From: Phycisphaerae bacterium
GTDB lineage: Bacteria; Planctomycetota; Phycisphaerae; Phycisphaerales; UBA1924
DNA length: 64,000 nucleotides
Direction: 5' to 3'
Assembly (NCBI GenBank): GCA_030429705.1
Contig: JAUIES010000003.1
Location: 248,001-312,000 of the forward strand
Shown: in pieces, positions 48,211 to 58,208 of the stretch
How positions within the stretch are numbered: position 1 is the stretch's first letter
Layout of the letters: each line of letters begins with the position of its first letter
Translations under genes and position numbers: made by a program
Notes under the pieces: generated by a model
Database searches by the model: none
What the model was told of the DNA's origin: nothing
Seen by the model: the letters and a program-made list of their open reading frames with translations, nothing else

Positions 48211-48927
48211 TCAATAGCGCCATTCTTCATGGCGGACGGGAAGGTCGTTCAGCTGGTCTCTGCGTGATCGCCAGGTGGGCATTGCGGCATCCATGATCTC
48301 TACGAACTTCGCGCCATGATGGGGTTCACGCAGATGGGTCAGTTCGTGCACAATGATGTACTCCAGACACTCGATTGGCTTCTTGGCGAGTTCGGTGTTC
48401 AATCGAATCGTCGACGAAGCCGGTGTGCAACTTCCCCACATGGTTTTCATGCTCCGCACATAGAAGTGGGCAAGCCGTACGCCGAGGATTTTCTCCCATG
48501 CTCGAATCAACGGTGTTGCGGCAGTCCGTACTTCCTCCCGATACCACTTCGCCATTGTCGCCTCACGCTTCCCAGAATCTGATCCGCGCCGAACCCGAAC
48601 CACGAGCCGATGATGATCAGCCTCAACGGTCGGCGGGGCATCGTGCTCTTCGACGGAGAGCAGGTAGCGTTTTCCCCAAAGGTAGTGGCTCTCTCGTTCG
48701 AGGTATTCGCGCGGCGGCTCCCGTTCCTGTTCTTGAAGGTGGCGCTGCTGACGACGAATCCAACCGATCTTGGACACCGCAAACGCTCTGACAACATCGT
48801 GACTCGCGTCTCTTGGGACCGAGATCCGAACCCGGCCAGTGGGGGGATGAACACTGAGGTGGACATTCTTGATGTCCTTGTAGATCACATCGAGTTCAAT
48901 ATTGTCGAGCGTCAGTGTCGTCACCAT
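48211..48927 (-). CDS. YgjP-like (DUF45/M48-type) zinc metallopeptidase
   Basis: ATG 48927 overlaps the hsdR stop (TGATG), so it is coupled to the restriction operon; 238 residues. The core is RMKTMWGSC-like (VRSMKTMWGSCTPASSTIRL), followed by the zinc site VHELTHLREPHHGAKF, the HExxH plus downstream His arrangement of the YgjP/WLM peptidase group. The N-terminal beta region (VHLSVHPPTGRVRISVPRDA) is also typical. These small peptidases often travel with type I restriction systems. A role in processing or controlling HsdR is a guess from context. Confidence 0.88.
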   Translation of the reverse strand: MVTTLTLDNIELDVIYKDIKNVHLSVHPPTGRVRISVPRDASHDVVRAFAVSKIGWIRRQQRHLQEQEREPPREYLERESHYLWGKRYLLSVEEHDAPPTVEADHHRLVVRVRRGSDSGKREATMAKWYREEVRTAATPLIRAWEKILGVRLAHFYVRSMKTMWGSCTPASSTIRLNTELAKKPIECLEYIIVHELTHLREPHHGAKFVEIMDAAMPTWRSRRDQLNDLPVRHEEWRY

Positions 48928-51900
48928 CAATACTCCGATTGGGCTTTGATGACAAGGAACACCCGCTCCACGCGGTCTACATCATTACTCAGGAGCGGCA
49001 GAAGCGCGGCTTTTATCATATTTTCCTTTACGAGATTACCCCTGAATGTCGCGAACTTCGTCACTCGAACCGTCCGATCAATCTCCTGGGCCAAGTTCAG
49101 CAGATCATCGCCCGATGCATCGGATTCATCCGCCAAGGTGTTGTGGATCGCTCGTAGCGCTTTGTTGTTCTTCAACACCTCGGGCGTGTCGTCGTCTTGC
49201 CCGGCCTGAACATCTTTCACAAGATCGACCATCTGCTTGAGGTACTCTTCATACTCGATTGCCTTCTGTCGCCGCGCGGCAATCAATGCGTCGAGCAAGC
49301 GTGACATCTTCTCAAAGAACGTAGGGTCGGTCAGTTTCTCCTTCACGATCTTCTTGCGCACATTGTTTTCGATGGTTTCCGCAACCGCTTCCTGATTCCC
49401 TTTGAGCCCCCCGAAATTCTGATCGATTGCCTCGCCAATGCCAGTCTTCACAATCAGGTCGAGGAGCGTAATGTCGTCGAACGGAGAGATCTTTCGTGGT
49501 TCGTCCGCCTCGATGTAGGTGTCGATCAAGTGGCGCATGTCTGCCTCGTATGCCTTCAAATCGATCTGCTCGCCACTGGCTAGTTTCACAACCTGTCGAA
49601 GGCGCAGAAAGCGTTCAACTTCACCCTTGATTCGCGCGCAGTCAGTCACCGTGAAACCCGCCGCCTCCATATCATCGCTCAGACTCGCGTACGCTCGTAC
49701 AACACCAGCCACAGACTTATACAACTGCTCACGCAACGGCTCACGATCTGCTAGATCTGTCTCCAGTTCGGTGTTCCCGCAGAAATACCGAATGTGCTGC
49801 ATCTCCCCCCTCGGCGGTTCGACTGGTTCACAGATGAGCGTTGCCCCTTCGAGTGACTCCTCAAGCCGTTCACGGGCCTTCTTGAGTCTTTGTTCCATCA
49901 ATGGCTCGGGTTCAGAGACTTCTTCCGGATGGTCAATCTCACTGGTGTACACCCGAATTGCATCTTTGACGCTGCCGAACAGATTCTTGTAGTCGACGAT
50001 GCAGCCGAAGTCCTTGTCCTCGCCATCCAACCGATTCGTCCGGCAAATCGCCTGGAACAAACCATGATCTTTCATCGCTTTGTCGATGTAGAGGTAGGTG
50101 CAGGGCGGCGCATCGAAGCCGGTCAGCAATTTGTCTACCACTATGAGCAGCCGCATGGATGCAGGCTCGTTGATGAATCGGCGCTTTGCCTCGTCCTCGT
50201 ATGTCTCGGTCTTGCTCTTTCCCGGTTTGGCAGACACTTGGTCCAGGACTGTCTGATAGGTGTTGTAAACTGCTTGAGCCTCGGTCTCCGTGTTCGCGCC
50301 CGTTTCCTCGGTGGTCACATCGCCAGCCTTCGGGTCGTACGAAGTCACCACCGCACACTTGCCCTTCATCTCGGTCTTCTGGAACAACTCGAAATACCGG
50401 CATGCCTCCAGAATGCTCGACGCGACCAAGATCGCGTTGCCTCGCTTCGACGACAAACGCGGCTTGACGCTGAAATCGAAAACGATGTCATTGACCACTC
50501 GGTCCATCCGTGACGCGGAACTGAGCACCTTCTGCATGGTGCCCCATTTGTTCTGGAGTTCTCGCTTCTGCCACTCGTTCAGACCGCGCGTCTTGGCCTC
50601 GAACCACTGGTCGATCTTCTCTTCGTTCCCAAGATGCTGGTCGATGTCCCTCGCCTCATAGATCAGATCGAGCACTACGCCATCTTCTACACCCTCCTTG
50701 AAGGTGTAGGTGTGGATGTAGCGTCCGAAGACTACCCGGCTCGTCTTCGCATCTTCCTTGAGCAAGGGCGTCCCGGTGAAACCGATGAACACCGCGTTCG
50801 GCATGACCGCCTTCATCGCCTTGTGCAGTCGACCACTCTGCGTCCGGTGGCACTCATCGACAAACACGAACACCTCACCGATCGTTTTCGTCGGCGCGTT
50901 CTCGACTTCCTTCAACCATGCCTCGAAGTCTTTGCCACGCTTGCCGAACTTGTGGACAAGCGAACAGATCAACCGAGGCGTTGCCTGCCCAAGTTTTACC
51001 AAAAGGTCGCGTCCACTCGTCGCCTTTTCAGCCGATTCTCCGGCCTCCTGAAACACGCTGACGATCTGCTTGTCGAGTTCGTCCCGATCTGTAATGACGA
51101 CGACGCGCGCATTGGGATTGTGCCCGAGAATCCACCTTGCCAGCAGCACCATCACGATGCTCTTGCCGCTTCCCTGCGTGTGCCAGATGATCCCGCCCTC
51201 GCGATTGCGGACATGGTCCTGCGCGGCCTTGATCCCAAAATACTGATGCACGCGGGGCACTTTTTTCACTCCTCCGTCGAAGAGCACGAAATCCCGGCAG
51301 AGTTCAATCAGTCGATCCTTGCGGCACATGCGCAACAAGTACTTGTCCAGTTTGGTGCGGTCGTCAATTGCGTCGACATCTTCTTTCCAGGTCAGCCAGT
51401 ACTTCTCCGGCGTCCCTATCGTCGCATACCGCAGCCCCTCCGAGTCATTGCCCGCAAGGGTCAGTTGCACGGTCGAGTAAAACCACGCATTGAAATCGGA
51501 TCTCTGGTTTGAGAGAGTCTGGCGAATACCCTCGCCGACGCTGACGCTGCTGCGCTTCAACTCGATCACACCGAACGCAAACCCGTTGACATACAGCACG
51601 AGGTCGGGCCGCCTGTTGTTCGACACACCTTCAAGCGTGACCTCCTCGGCGATGGCGAAATCGTTCTGCTCCGGGTGTTCCCAGTCGATCAACAGCACAT
51701 CTTCGTTCGGTGCGCCCGCATCGACCTTCACCTTCGCCCCATACCGCAGCAGGCTGTACATTCGCTTGTTGTGCTCGTAGAGGCTCAGCCCCTGCTGATT
51801 CGCCATCTGCCGCACGAGGTCAATCGCCCGCTCGATCTTCCGGCTCTCCACGCCACGCCCAACCAGCCAGTCCCGCAGCAGGTCTTCTTCGACATTGCTG

Positions 51901-52007
51901 TTTGCGCGGTCCTGCCAGTTGCCGAGGTATCGATAGCCGAGTTCGTGCTCGAAGAGGTTGACCACCCGAGACTGCGTGATCCGCTCAGGCTTGCCCACCA
52001 TATTCAT
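48927..52007 (-). CDS. hsdR: Type I restriction enzyme, R (endonuclease/translocase) subunit
   Basis: ATG 52007 (MNMVGKPERITQSRVVNLFE) overlaps the DUF262 gene stop (ATGA); the longer frame upstream is rejected. About 1026 residues. The N-terminal nuclease has RRPDLVLYVNGFAFGVIELK, the PD-(D/E)xK motif. The SF2 motor has Walker A HTQGSGKSIVMVLLA, the DEAD-type box FVDECHRTQSG and FIGFTGTPLL, with a later LLIVVDKLLTGFDAP and QAICRTNRL. The helical C-terminal part presumably docks on the methylase. It works with HsdM and HsdS encoded upstream in the same operon to cleave unmethylated DNA after translocation. Confidence 0.96.
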   Translation of the reverse strand: MNMVGKPERITQSRVVNLFEHELGYRYLGNWQDRANSNVEEDLLRDWLVGRGVESRKIERAIDLVRQMANQQGLSLYEHNKRMYSLLRYGAKVKVDAGAPNEDVLLIDWEHPEQNDFAIAEEVTLEGVSNNRRPDLVLYVNGFAFGVIELKRSSVSVGEGIRQTLSNQRSDFNAWFYSTVQLTLAGNDSEGLRYATIGTPEKYWLTWKEDVDAIDDRTKLDKYLLRMCRKDRLIELCRDFVLFDGGVKKVPRVHQYFGIKAAQDHVRNREGGIIWHTQGSGKSIVMVLLARWILGHNPNARVVVITDRDELDKQIVSVFQEAGESAEKATSGRDLLVKLGQATPRLICSLVHKFGKRGKDFEAWLKEVENAPTKTIGEVFVFVDECHRTQSGRLHKAMKAVMPNAVFIGFTGTPLLKEDAKTSRVVFGRYIHTYTFKEGVEDGVVLDLIYEARDIDQHLGNEEKIDQWFEAKTRGLNEWQKRELQNKWGTMQKVLSSASRMDRVVNDIVFDFSVKPRLSSKRGNAILVASSILEACRYFELFQKTEMKGKCAVVTSYDPKAGDVTTEETGANTETEAQAVYNTYQTVLDQVSAKPGKSKTETYEDEAKRRFINEPASMRLLIVVDKLLTGFDAPPCTYLYIDKAMKDHGLFQAICRTNRLDGEDKDFGCIVDYKNLFGSVKDAIRVYTSEIDHPEEVSEPEPLMEQRLKKARERLEESLEGATLICEPVEPPRGEMQHIRYFCGNTELETDLADREPLREQLYKSVAGVVRAYASLSDDMEAAGFTVTDCARIKGEVERFLRLRQVVKLASGEQIDLKAYEADMRHLIDTYIEADEPRKISPFDDITLLDLIVKTGIGEAIDQNFGGLKGNQEAVAETIENNVRKKIVKEKLTDPTFFEKMSRLLDALIAARRQKAIEYEEYLKQMVDLVKDVQAGQDDDTPEVLKNNKALRAIHNTLADESDASGDDLLNLAQEIDRTVRVTKFATFRGNLVKENMIKAALLPLLSNDVDRVERVFLVIKAQSEY

Positions 52008-53971
52008 TGGGCACGCTCCTCTGCCAGCACCTCCGTCAGGACATAGTGCTGAAAATCCTTCTTCGAGGTGAAGCATCGAAAGCCCGCGCGATTTGCCAAC
52101 TTGATCGTGTCCGGCTCCTCGTTGAGCAGCACAGCGACCGGCTCAGATAATTCCGCCTGAATCCCACTCGGCCACGCAAGATCGAGTATAGCGATCTGTC
52201 GCCCATCCTCTGCGTCGGAGAGGTCGAAACTCAGTTCACCTCTATCCAGATCCTGGTCTTCCATCCACTCGTTGATGGACTCCAATTCAGCCTCTTCCTC
52301 GTCGCTCGAAATGCCCCCGATTGCTGCTGGGGCCTCCACTGGCTGTGCGACAGCGGCTCCGGTCAGCCAGTGATCTTCGCCGTGCAGCAGTTCTGCCAGA
52401 CGGGCATTGACCTCTTCCGCCAGCAGGTGCTTTCTTGCTTCAAGAAACTCAGGAAAACGCTCGATCTTCCATAGCCCACGATCCATCGGCACCCATTGAG
52501 AGGCAAGTGCGCCCGGGTGTTGGCGTTCTACTTCCTCAAAGTACTCCTCGGGCAGGCGATCACGAATATTCAAGTTGGTGTCCTTCGTCAAGAAGCAGAA
52601 GTTGCCGAGGGCGTTGATATCCATCTTGCGGTACTTGTGTTTCCGAAGTTGCGCCTTCGGAAAGATGTGATGTACTTCCAAACGATTCATGACTCCGAGC
52701 AGAGAGGCGCGAAGGGGAATGCCGAGTCCCCAATCCCGAGCCTCGCCCATTCTGGTCAGCATGTAGAGCACCGGGTAGAACCGAGCCCCTCGGCTCCACC
52801 CCGTGAAGTGGGCAGGCACGACCCTTAGCGAGCCATGCCACAACTGGAGTTGTTCCAAAAGGCGGTCTAGCCCGCCGTCTTCGCCCTCCAGTACCGCGAG
52901 ATCCTGATCGATGTACGACTCAGTTGATCCCGAGAACCGCCCCCACATGCCGGAATGAGCAAACCAGAACAGCAACTTGTCGCGTTCCTTCTCGTTCATC
53001 GCGCCAGCGCCATTGATTCGGCGCAACTCCAGGTATCGCACCATCACGGGCACAGCGAATCGCGAGAAGAACACGCGGTCGTGGTCCAATCCCAGTCGAC
53101 CTCCGATCGTGTTGAGAAGCGTGTCGATGTGCTTGGAAGTTTGCTTCAAGCCAGCCTCGATCTCCTGCCGTTCTCGGTCGTGAAGATATTGAAATTTAGC
53201 TTCCCCCGTCAACACGGTGTTGACGGATCGAAGTAACCAGTCCAAACTGAACTCGTAGCCCGCGCTCTCCCAGCTCTTGAGTTTGGCCTTCATTTCGTCC
53301 CGGGCCTGCGGCCAATCAGCGCAGATCTTCGCCAGCGCGAGGTCGCCTTTGCTCAACTTCGTGCCGCCGCTGTTCACGCGGTTGAAGATGTCCACCACGA
53401 CATCCAGCGACTTGTCCTCACCCGTCACTTCTTCGATGTGCAGATCGATCTCGATGATCCCGAGGATTTGACTGAGCCGACCAACATACTCGCCGATGCG
53501 CTCCGCGTATGCCGGGTTGGCCGTCAGCATCCCGACGAATCCACCGATCCCCGCCGTCCCCGCCTTCATCACCGCCGTCACATCGATCCAGAGCGGGTCG
53601 CCCTTCATCTTCACCGGCTGGTAGAATTCGAATGTTTCAGTCTCCAGGTGAAACCGGAGTCCTGTGAACGCCTGCGCGTTTCCATCGAAAAACTCCGGCG
53701 CTCGTCCACGCACCACACCGTACAGCGAGGTCATCCGCTGTTGCCCGTCCAGCAGCAATTTCACGACTCCGGCGGCCAGTTGCCCGTCGCCCCGGTGCGC
53801 TGCTGTCTGCGAGGCCGTCGCCCACACCAGCAGGCCGCCCACAGGATGCCGACGATACAGCGAGTCGAACAGCCCGCGCACTTGGTCGCGATTCCACACA
53901 TATCCCCGCTGGAACTCGGGCAGCGCCATATGCCCGTTGTCGATGTGGTCGAGAATGGTTGAAATCTTCAT
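52004..53971 (-). CDS. DUF262 (GmrS-like) plus HNH-type protein inside the restriction operon
   Basis: 655 residues; ATG 53971 overlaps the hsdS stop (ATGA) and its own stop overlaps the hsdR start. The N-terminal DUF262/ParB-like domain opens LPEFQRGYVWNRDQVRGLFD and has the LLLDGQQRMTSLYG motif, the nucleotide-binding DGQQR signature of GmrSD/BrxU-type enzymes. About residue 430 there is an HNH-like site, RLEVHHIFPKAQLRKHKYR, with NALGNFCFLTKDTNLNIRD. The C-terminal 100 residues are acidic and unrecognised. Such proteins cut modified DNA or act as accessory nucleases. Placement between hsdS and hsdR with four-base overlaps implies a coordinated defence role, possibly against phages with modified bases; that is inferred. 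Confidence 0.85.
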   Translation of the reverse strand: MKISTILDHIDNGHMALPEFQRGYVWNRDQVRGLFDSLYRRHPVGGLLVWATASQTAAHRGDGQLAAGVVKLLLDGQQRMTSLYGVVRGRAPEFFDGNAQAFTGLRFHLETETFEFYQPVKMKGDPLWIDVTAVMKAGTAGIGGFVGMLTANPAYAERIGEYVGRLSQILGIIEIDLHIEEVTGEDKSLDVVVDIFNRVNSGGTKLSKGDLALAKICADWPQARDEMKAKLKSWESAGYEFSLDWLLRSVNTVLTGEAKFQYLHDRERQEIEAGLKQTSKHIDTLLNTIGGRLGLDHDRVFFSRFAVPVMVRYLELRRINGAGAMNEKERDKLLFWFAHSGMWGRFSGSTESYIDQDLAVLEGEDGGLDRLLEQLQLWHGSLRVVPAHFTGWSRGARFYPVLYMLTRMGEARDWGLGIPLRASLLGVMNRLEVHHIFPKAQLRKHKYRKMDINALGNFCFLTKDTNLNIRDRLPEEYFEEVERQHPGALASQWVPMDRGLWKIERFPEFLEARKHLLAEEVNARLAELLHGEDHWLTGAAVAQPVEAPAAIGGISSDEEEAELESINEWMEDQDLDRGELSFDLSDAEDGRQIAILDLAWPSGIQAELSEPVAVLLNEEPDTIKLANRAGFRCFTSKKDFQHYVLTEVLAEERAQ

Positions 53972-55125
53972 ACCAACCTGATCCTTCCTGTCAGCAACTG
54001 CTGCATCATCCCCTGCTTGATCCGCCGGGCTTTGGTCAGTTTCGATTCGAGCGCCGCGATCTCGGAGTCCATGTCGGAGAGGACGGTGGCAATGGCGGTT
54101 TGCTCACTTTGGCACTTTGGCACATTAAACTCGCATGACTCGACATTCCCAGGTGTGAGGTTGTTGATGCTCGACCCGGCCAACAAGACATCGATGTGCG
54201 CCCTAAAAATATGGCTTTGGAACAAGTAGGGGACAAGTCTCGGGTGACCCGCTTCGCCGTTTGGTCGAAAGAGAGCCATGAACGCACCAATGGTGAAAAG
54301 CCCCAACCGTGTTCCCTGAAACACTGCCGATTTTCCCACCAAGGCCTTGCTTCCGTTTGCCATGCAAATCACTATGTCCCCAGAGACTAGACGCTGGGCC
54401 TGAGAGACGCGACGGTCTGCGACATGTAGCACATCCTCGAAATTCAATATTCTTTGTCGCACATTCTGTGCCCGGAGCAGAGCAACTGAGTCCTGTGATG
54501 CTATCGCGAGGAGATCGGTGCTCGGATCGAAACTGACTCCCCGCGTGCATCGACCCAATTCTCCAAGAGTTCGCGTCTCCCACTCCCCCTCAAACCCTGG
54601 GAGGCGTCGTTTGCCAGTGAGGAGGTCCTGCATCGCGCCTTGCTTGATCCGCCGCTTCTTGACGATCAGCCGCTCCAGCGACTCAACCAACTCATCCGCA
54701 TCCGACAACGCCAATGCGATGGCTCGCTGCTCTTCCAGAGAAGTCGGCAGCCTCACCGAAACCTGATGAAGATCGTTCCTGTTGACACCAGGGACGCCGC
54801 TCTTGCCGCTATGGGTTGCAAAGTCAATTGTCTGCAAGAAATAAAAGATAAAGAGCGGGTCGTTTCCATGAAAATCGCGGATGTAAAGCGTTGTATTCAG
54901 AGGCCAGAAATCATCCGTGATGTAAAACACCCGTCCAATAGTGCCATATCGCCCGGTCACAACGCCAGGACCGGCCACTCGAGATTCGTCGTGGCAGTCA
55001 TCAATCCCTGATGATGTAACGATCGGTACGATTCCGTTTCGTCGCATCCGATACGGTAAATCAAAGCCACGCTGTAAAGTGCATATCTGGCCAAGATCAG
55101 ATTCATTCCATACAGGCGCTAGCAC
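53968..55125 (-). CDS. hsdS: Type I restriction-modification specificity subunit
   Basis: GTG 55125 overlaps the hsdM stop by 7 bases; 385 residues. Two target-recognition halves are followed by matching helical spacers: TSLEEQRAIALALSDADELV / KKRRIKQGAMQDLLTGKRRL and CQSEQTAIATVLSDMDSEIA / KARRIKQGMMQQLLTGRIRL. This is the circular, two-fold design of HsdS, in which each recognition domain reads one half of a bipartite DNA site and the helices bind HsdM. The first domain (from QRGFDLPY) and second (from GRCTRGVSFDPSTD) differ, so an asymmetric target is expected; the site itself cannot be read from sequence. Confidence 0.95.
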   Translation of the reverse strand: MLAPVWNESDLGQICTLQRGFDLPYRMRRNGIVPIVTSSGIDDCHDESRVAGPGVVTGRYGTIGRVFYITDDFWPLNTTLYIRDFHGNDPLFIFYFLQTIDFATHSGKSGVPGVNRNDLHQVSVRLPTSLEEQRAIALALSDADELVESLERLIVKKRRIKQGAMQDLLTGKRRLPGFEGEWETRTLGELGRCTRGVSFDPSTDLLAIASQDSVALLRAQNVRQRILNFEDVLHVADRRVSQAQRLVSGDIVICMANGSKALVGKSAVFQGTRLGLFTIGAFMALFRPNGEAGHPRLVPYLFQSHIFRAHIDVLLAGSSINNLTPGNVESCEFNVPKCQSEQTAIATVLSDMDSEIAALESKLTKARRIKQGMMQQLLTGRIRLV

Positions 55126-57542
55126 GCAAACCCCATCTCTTTCAAGTGTCGACTCACTCGCTCCTTATACCCTTCGACCTGCGCCGCGACCTCCGCCAGC
55201 GTCGCCTCATACCGCTTAGCCAAATCCGCCACACGAACGACCAGCGCCCTGGTCACGCGGTCCACCTCCCCCCCGACCTGCTCGGCCAGTGTGTGCATCC
55301 ACTTGTCACCCACCACCAGTGTGCGCACATCGGTTTCTGTCAGGTCGGCGTACTTCGCGCGGGCCGCCGCATCGAGGGCTGCGTCCGCGTCCTTGATCAG
55401 CGTCTTGAGATCCGTCTGCGTGTCGCTGAGCATGATCCATCGCTTGAGCACGGCGACCTCCTCTTTCGTGTCCTCCTTCGCAGCCTTGTCTCGTTTGATC
55501 TCCTTGAGCCGATCGTTCACCGCCTTCTTGTTCACCTTGTCAAACTCTCCGAACGCGCCGTCGTCTCCGCCCTGTTCCTCTTCAAGTTCGGTCTGCTCGC
55601 TGGCTGCGGCTTCGAGTTCGCCCGTCAACCGGTCAATCTCGGCCTGCTGATCGGCGAAGTACCGCGCGACAATCAACGACTTGGGCACAAGGTCGCAGGC
55701 CCAGCCTTTCTCCTTCTGCGTGCCCTTCTTCTTGCCGCTCTTGACGGTTTCAAAGACGGGCTCGGGTCTCGCGATCCATCCATCGGCGGCGATGGTGTAG
55801 CAGTCGTCCTGCATCCACTCGTCCCAACCGTCCATGAGCAACTGATACACCGCGTGGGCATCAACGAGCGGCTGCCCCCGGTAGTGGTCGAGCAACCCCT
55901 CGGATAGTTCGCCGATGACGGTCTTGGGGTGGTACCCGGGCGCGAGGGCCTTGAGCCCCGGCGTGACACTCGCCCGCCAAGTCTCGAAATGCTGACCCAT
56001 GCGAGCGACGAAGCCCTCAAACTCCGGGTGCCCGTGGATGGTGGACCTGATCTCGGCGATGTCTACCGCAAGATCGACATAGTCCGGACGGTTGGCGGTG
56101 AACAGCACGGCCCGGAGCGACGGGCAGACCTCCCAATAGGTCTGGAGCGCGTCGATGTCGCGCTCCGGGATGCCGCCATTGAGATGGGCTTCGATGTCCT
56201 GGAGGTCTTCGGGATCGGACGAGTCGATGTAGCGGGGGATGTTGAGATTGAAGTCGTTGCGCTCGATCTCTTCGAGCGGGACCATGCGGGCGTATCGCGG
56301 GTTGTCTTCGAGTTTGGTGAACGCGTCGACGATCCGGTGGATGTCTCGGGCACGGAGCCGGTTCTTGGGCCCATCTTTTGCAAAGCCCTTGCTGGCGTCG
56401 ATCATGTAGACGCCCTTCCTCGCTTGGGCGTCACGCTTGTCCACGACGACGATGCACGCTGGGATGCCGGTGCCATAAAAGAGGTTGGGGGGGAGCCCGA
56501 TGATCCCTTTGATGAACCCTCGACGGAGCAGGTTCTTGCGGATCTCGGCCTCGGCATTACCCCGGAACAGCACGCCGTGTGGCAGGATGCAGCAGCCTCT
56601 GCCTGTCTGCTTGAGGGAGCGAATGATGTGGAGGAGGTAGGCGTAGTCACCCTGCTTGTTGGGCGGGACCCCGAAGCCTTGGAACCGCTTGTGTTCGTCG
56701 TTTTCAGGATCGATCCCCGTGGACCACCGTTTGTCGGAGAACGGCGGATTGGCGACGACATAGTCAAAGGTCTTGAGCGTGCCATCCGGCCCTTTGAACT
56801 TGGGGTCGGCGATGGTGTTGCCCTGCACAATCTCGGCGTGGGGATTGTCATGCAGGATCATGTTCATCCGCGCGAGGCCACTTGTTGCTGAGTCCTTTTC
56901 CTGCCCGTACAGGGAAACCGATGCGCCTGCTTCGTCGCCGACTTTGAGGAGCAACGACCCCGAGCCGCAGGTGGGGTCGTACACCGTCGTCTGGTTGGTG
57001 GTTTTGTCGCTTCCAATGCCGATGATCTTGGCCATGATGCGGCTGACTTCGGCGGGGGTGTAGAACTGCCCCTTGCTTTTGCCACTCTCGGTGGCGAAGT
57101 GGCGCATCAGGTACTCGTACGCGTCTCCGAGAATGTCGTCGCCATCGGCCCGGTTCTTGGAAAAGTCGAGCGCGGGATTCTCGAAGATGGCGATGAGGTT
57201 CGTGAGCCGCTCGACCCCTTCCTTGCCGCTCCCGAGTTTGCCTGGATCATTGAAGTCGGGGAAGTCGCTGAGTTTGTTGGCCTTGGCAAGTGGGGCGAGA
57301 ATCTGCTTGTTGATGGTGTCACCGATGCCGGTCTTGCCCTTGAGGGCCACCATGTCGGCGAAACTGGCCCCCTCGGGGACCGTGATCGGGGCAAACGGCT
57401 TGCCCGCGTACTTGTCGCTGATATATTTGATGAACAGCAGCACGAGGACATAGTCCTTGTACTGGCTGGCATCCATGCCGCCGCGCAGTTCGTCGCAGCC
57501 TGCCCACAGGGATGAGTAGAGTTCAGACTTCCGAATCGCCAT
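55119..57542 (-). CDS. hsdM: Type I restriction-modification DNA methyltransferase subunit
   Basis: ATG 57542 (MAIRKSELYSSLWAGCDELR) has GGAG eight bases upstream; a GTG 18 bases earlier is less likely. About 807 residues, longer than the classic 500, with a coiled-coil-rich C-terminal extension (QAEIDRLTGELEAAASEQTE and beyond). The N-terminal helical domain is followed by GQFYTPAEVSRIMAKIIG, motif I DPTCGSGSLLLK and motif IV NPPFSDKRW, defining an N6-adenine methyltransferase. First gene of the five-gene operon hsdM-hsdS-DUF262-hsdR-peptidase, transcribed leftwards. A 5-bp inverted repeat GTCCG/CGGAC spans 57571-57587 upstream, possibly a control site. Confidence 0.96.
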   Translation of the reverse strand: MAIRKSELYSSLWAGCDELRGGMDASQYKDYVLVLLFIKYISDKYAGKPFAPITVPEGASFADMVALKGKTGIGDTINKQILAPLAKANKLSDFPDFNDPGKLGSGKEGVERLTNLIAIFENPALDFSKNRADGDDILGDAYEYLMRHFATESGKSKGQFYTPAEVSRIMAKIIGIGSDKTTNQTTVYDPTCGSGSLLLKVGDEAGASVSLYGQEKDSATSGLARMNMILHDNPHAEIVQGNTIADPKFKGPDGTLKTFDYVVANPPFSDKRWSTGIDPENDEHKRFQGFGVPPNKQGDYAYLLHIIRSLKQTGRGCCILPHGVLFRGNAEAEIRKNLLRRGFIKGIIGLPPNLFYGTGIPACIVVVDKRDAQARKGVYMIDASKGFAKDGPKNRLRARDIHRIVDAFTKLEDNPRYARMVPLEEIERNDFNLNIPRYIDSSDPEDLQDIEAHLNGGIPERDIDALQTYWEVCPSLRAVLFTANRPDYVDLAVDIAEIRSTIHGHPEFEGFVARMGQHFETWRASVTPGLKALAPGYHPKTVIGELSEGLLDHYRGQPLVDAHAVYQLLMDGWDEWMQDDCYTIAADGWIARPEPVFETVKSGKKKGTQKEKGWACDLVPKSLIVARYFADQQAEIDRLTGELEAAASEQTELEEEQGGDDGAFGEFDKVNKKAVNDRLKEIKRDKAAKEDTKEEVAVLKRWIMLSDTQTDLKTLIKDADAALDAAARAKYADLTETDVRTLVVGDKWMHTLAEQVGGEVDRVTRALVVRVADLAKRYEATLAEVAAQVEGYKERVSRHLKEMGFAC

Positions 57543-57875
57543 ATATGTCTCCAATGCCACTCGTCACGATGTCCGGATCGTTCGGACACGCGGGCCGCAG
57601 TGCGACCCTGACCGATTGCCAGAGGTCGAGAGGAGATTGTAACGCCGGACGCTCAGAGCGTGTTGGATGATGTTGGATTGGCTTCCGCCGTTGCGGTGCC
57701 AACTTTTTGGTGGAGCGTACTCTACGAAACCGAATACTTGGCTTGAACCTCTTGTTTGCGAGCAGCGGCCCGATTTTGGACCCATGGACCGCATCACCCG
57801 CACAATGGACGCATCCAGCGATTTCAACGAGTAGGAGATTTCATGTATTTGCCAAACTAACGGTACAATTCACAC
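57543..57875. other. 333-bp divergent intergenic region
   Basis: Lies between the leftward hsdM operon and the rightward accessory block, so it should hold both promoters. Visible elements are an inverted repeat GTCCG-(7)-CGGAC at 57571-57587, close to the hsdM start, and TACAAT about nine bases before the ATG at 57876. The latter resembles a -10 box and would make a nearly leaderless message. No gene is supported. Confidence 0.4.
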
Positions 57876-58208
57876 ATGTCCACACCGTCACCAACGGGTT
57901 CTAACGGTCGCGACTCGCGCGGACGATTCAAGCCTGGGAACAAGGTTGCCCGTGGCAATCCAGAGGCCCAGCGGGTGGGCAAGTTGCGGTCCAAACTGAT
58001 CAATTCAGTCTCGGAGAAGGACATTGCCGAAGTTGTCGCGGGGCTTGTGAAAAAAGCCAGGTCAGGGGATACCGCCGCCGCCAAACTCCTGCTCGACCGA
58101 GTGCTCGGCCCACCCGTAGTACTCGATGTGCTCGAACGCCTCGCTGAGGTAGAAAGCAAACTCGCATCGTACGAAAGCCAGCAAACGGAGGGTCGTCATG
58201 TCTTTTGA
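57876..58208 (+). CDS. Small DUF5681-like protein
   Basis: 110 residues. The opening GRDSRGRFKPGNKVARGNPE, rich in Gly, Arg and Lys, matches the N-terminal signature of DUF5681-type proteins, which are frequent in phages and integrated elements. A helical segment follows (KDIAEVVAGLVKKARSGDTA, LLLDRVLGPP). The family has no assigned activity; DNA binding through the basic N-terminus is plausible, and some members resemble terminase small subunits. Its stop overlaps the next gene by 11 bases, so the two are co-translated. Confidence 0.65.
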   Translation: MSTPSPTGSNGRDSRGRFKPGNKVARGNPEAQRVGKLRSKLINSVSEKDIAEVVAGLVKKARSGDTAAAKLLLDRVLGPPVVLDVLERLAEVESKLASYESQQTEGRHVF

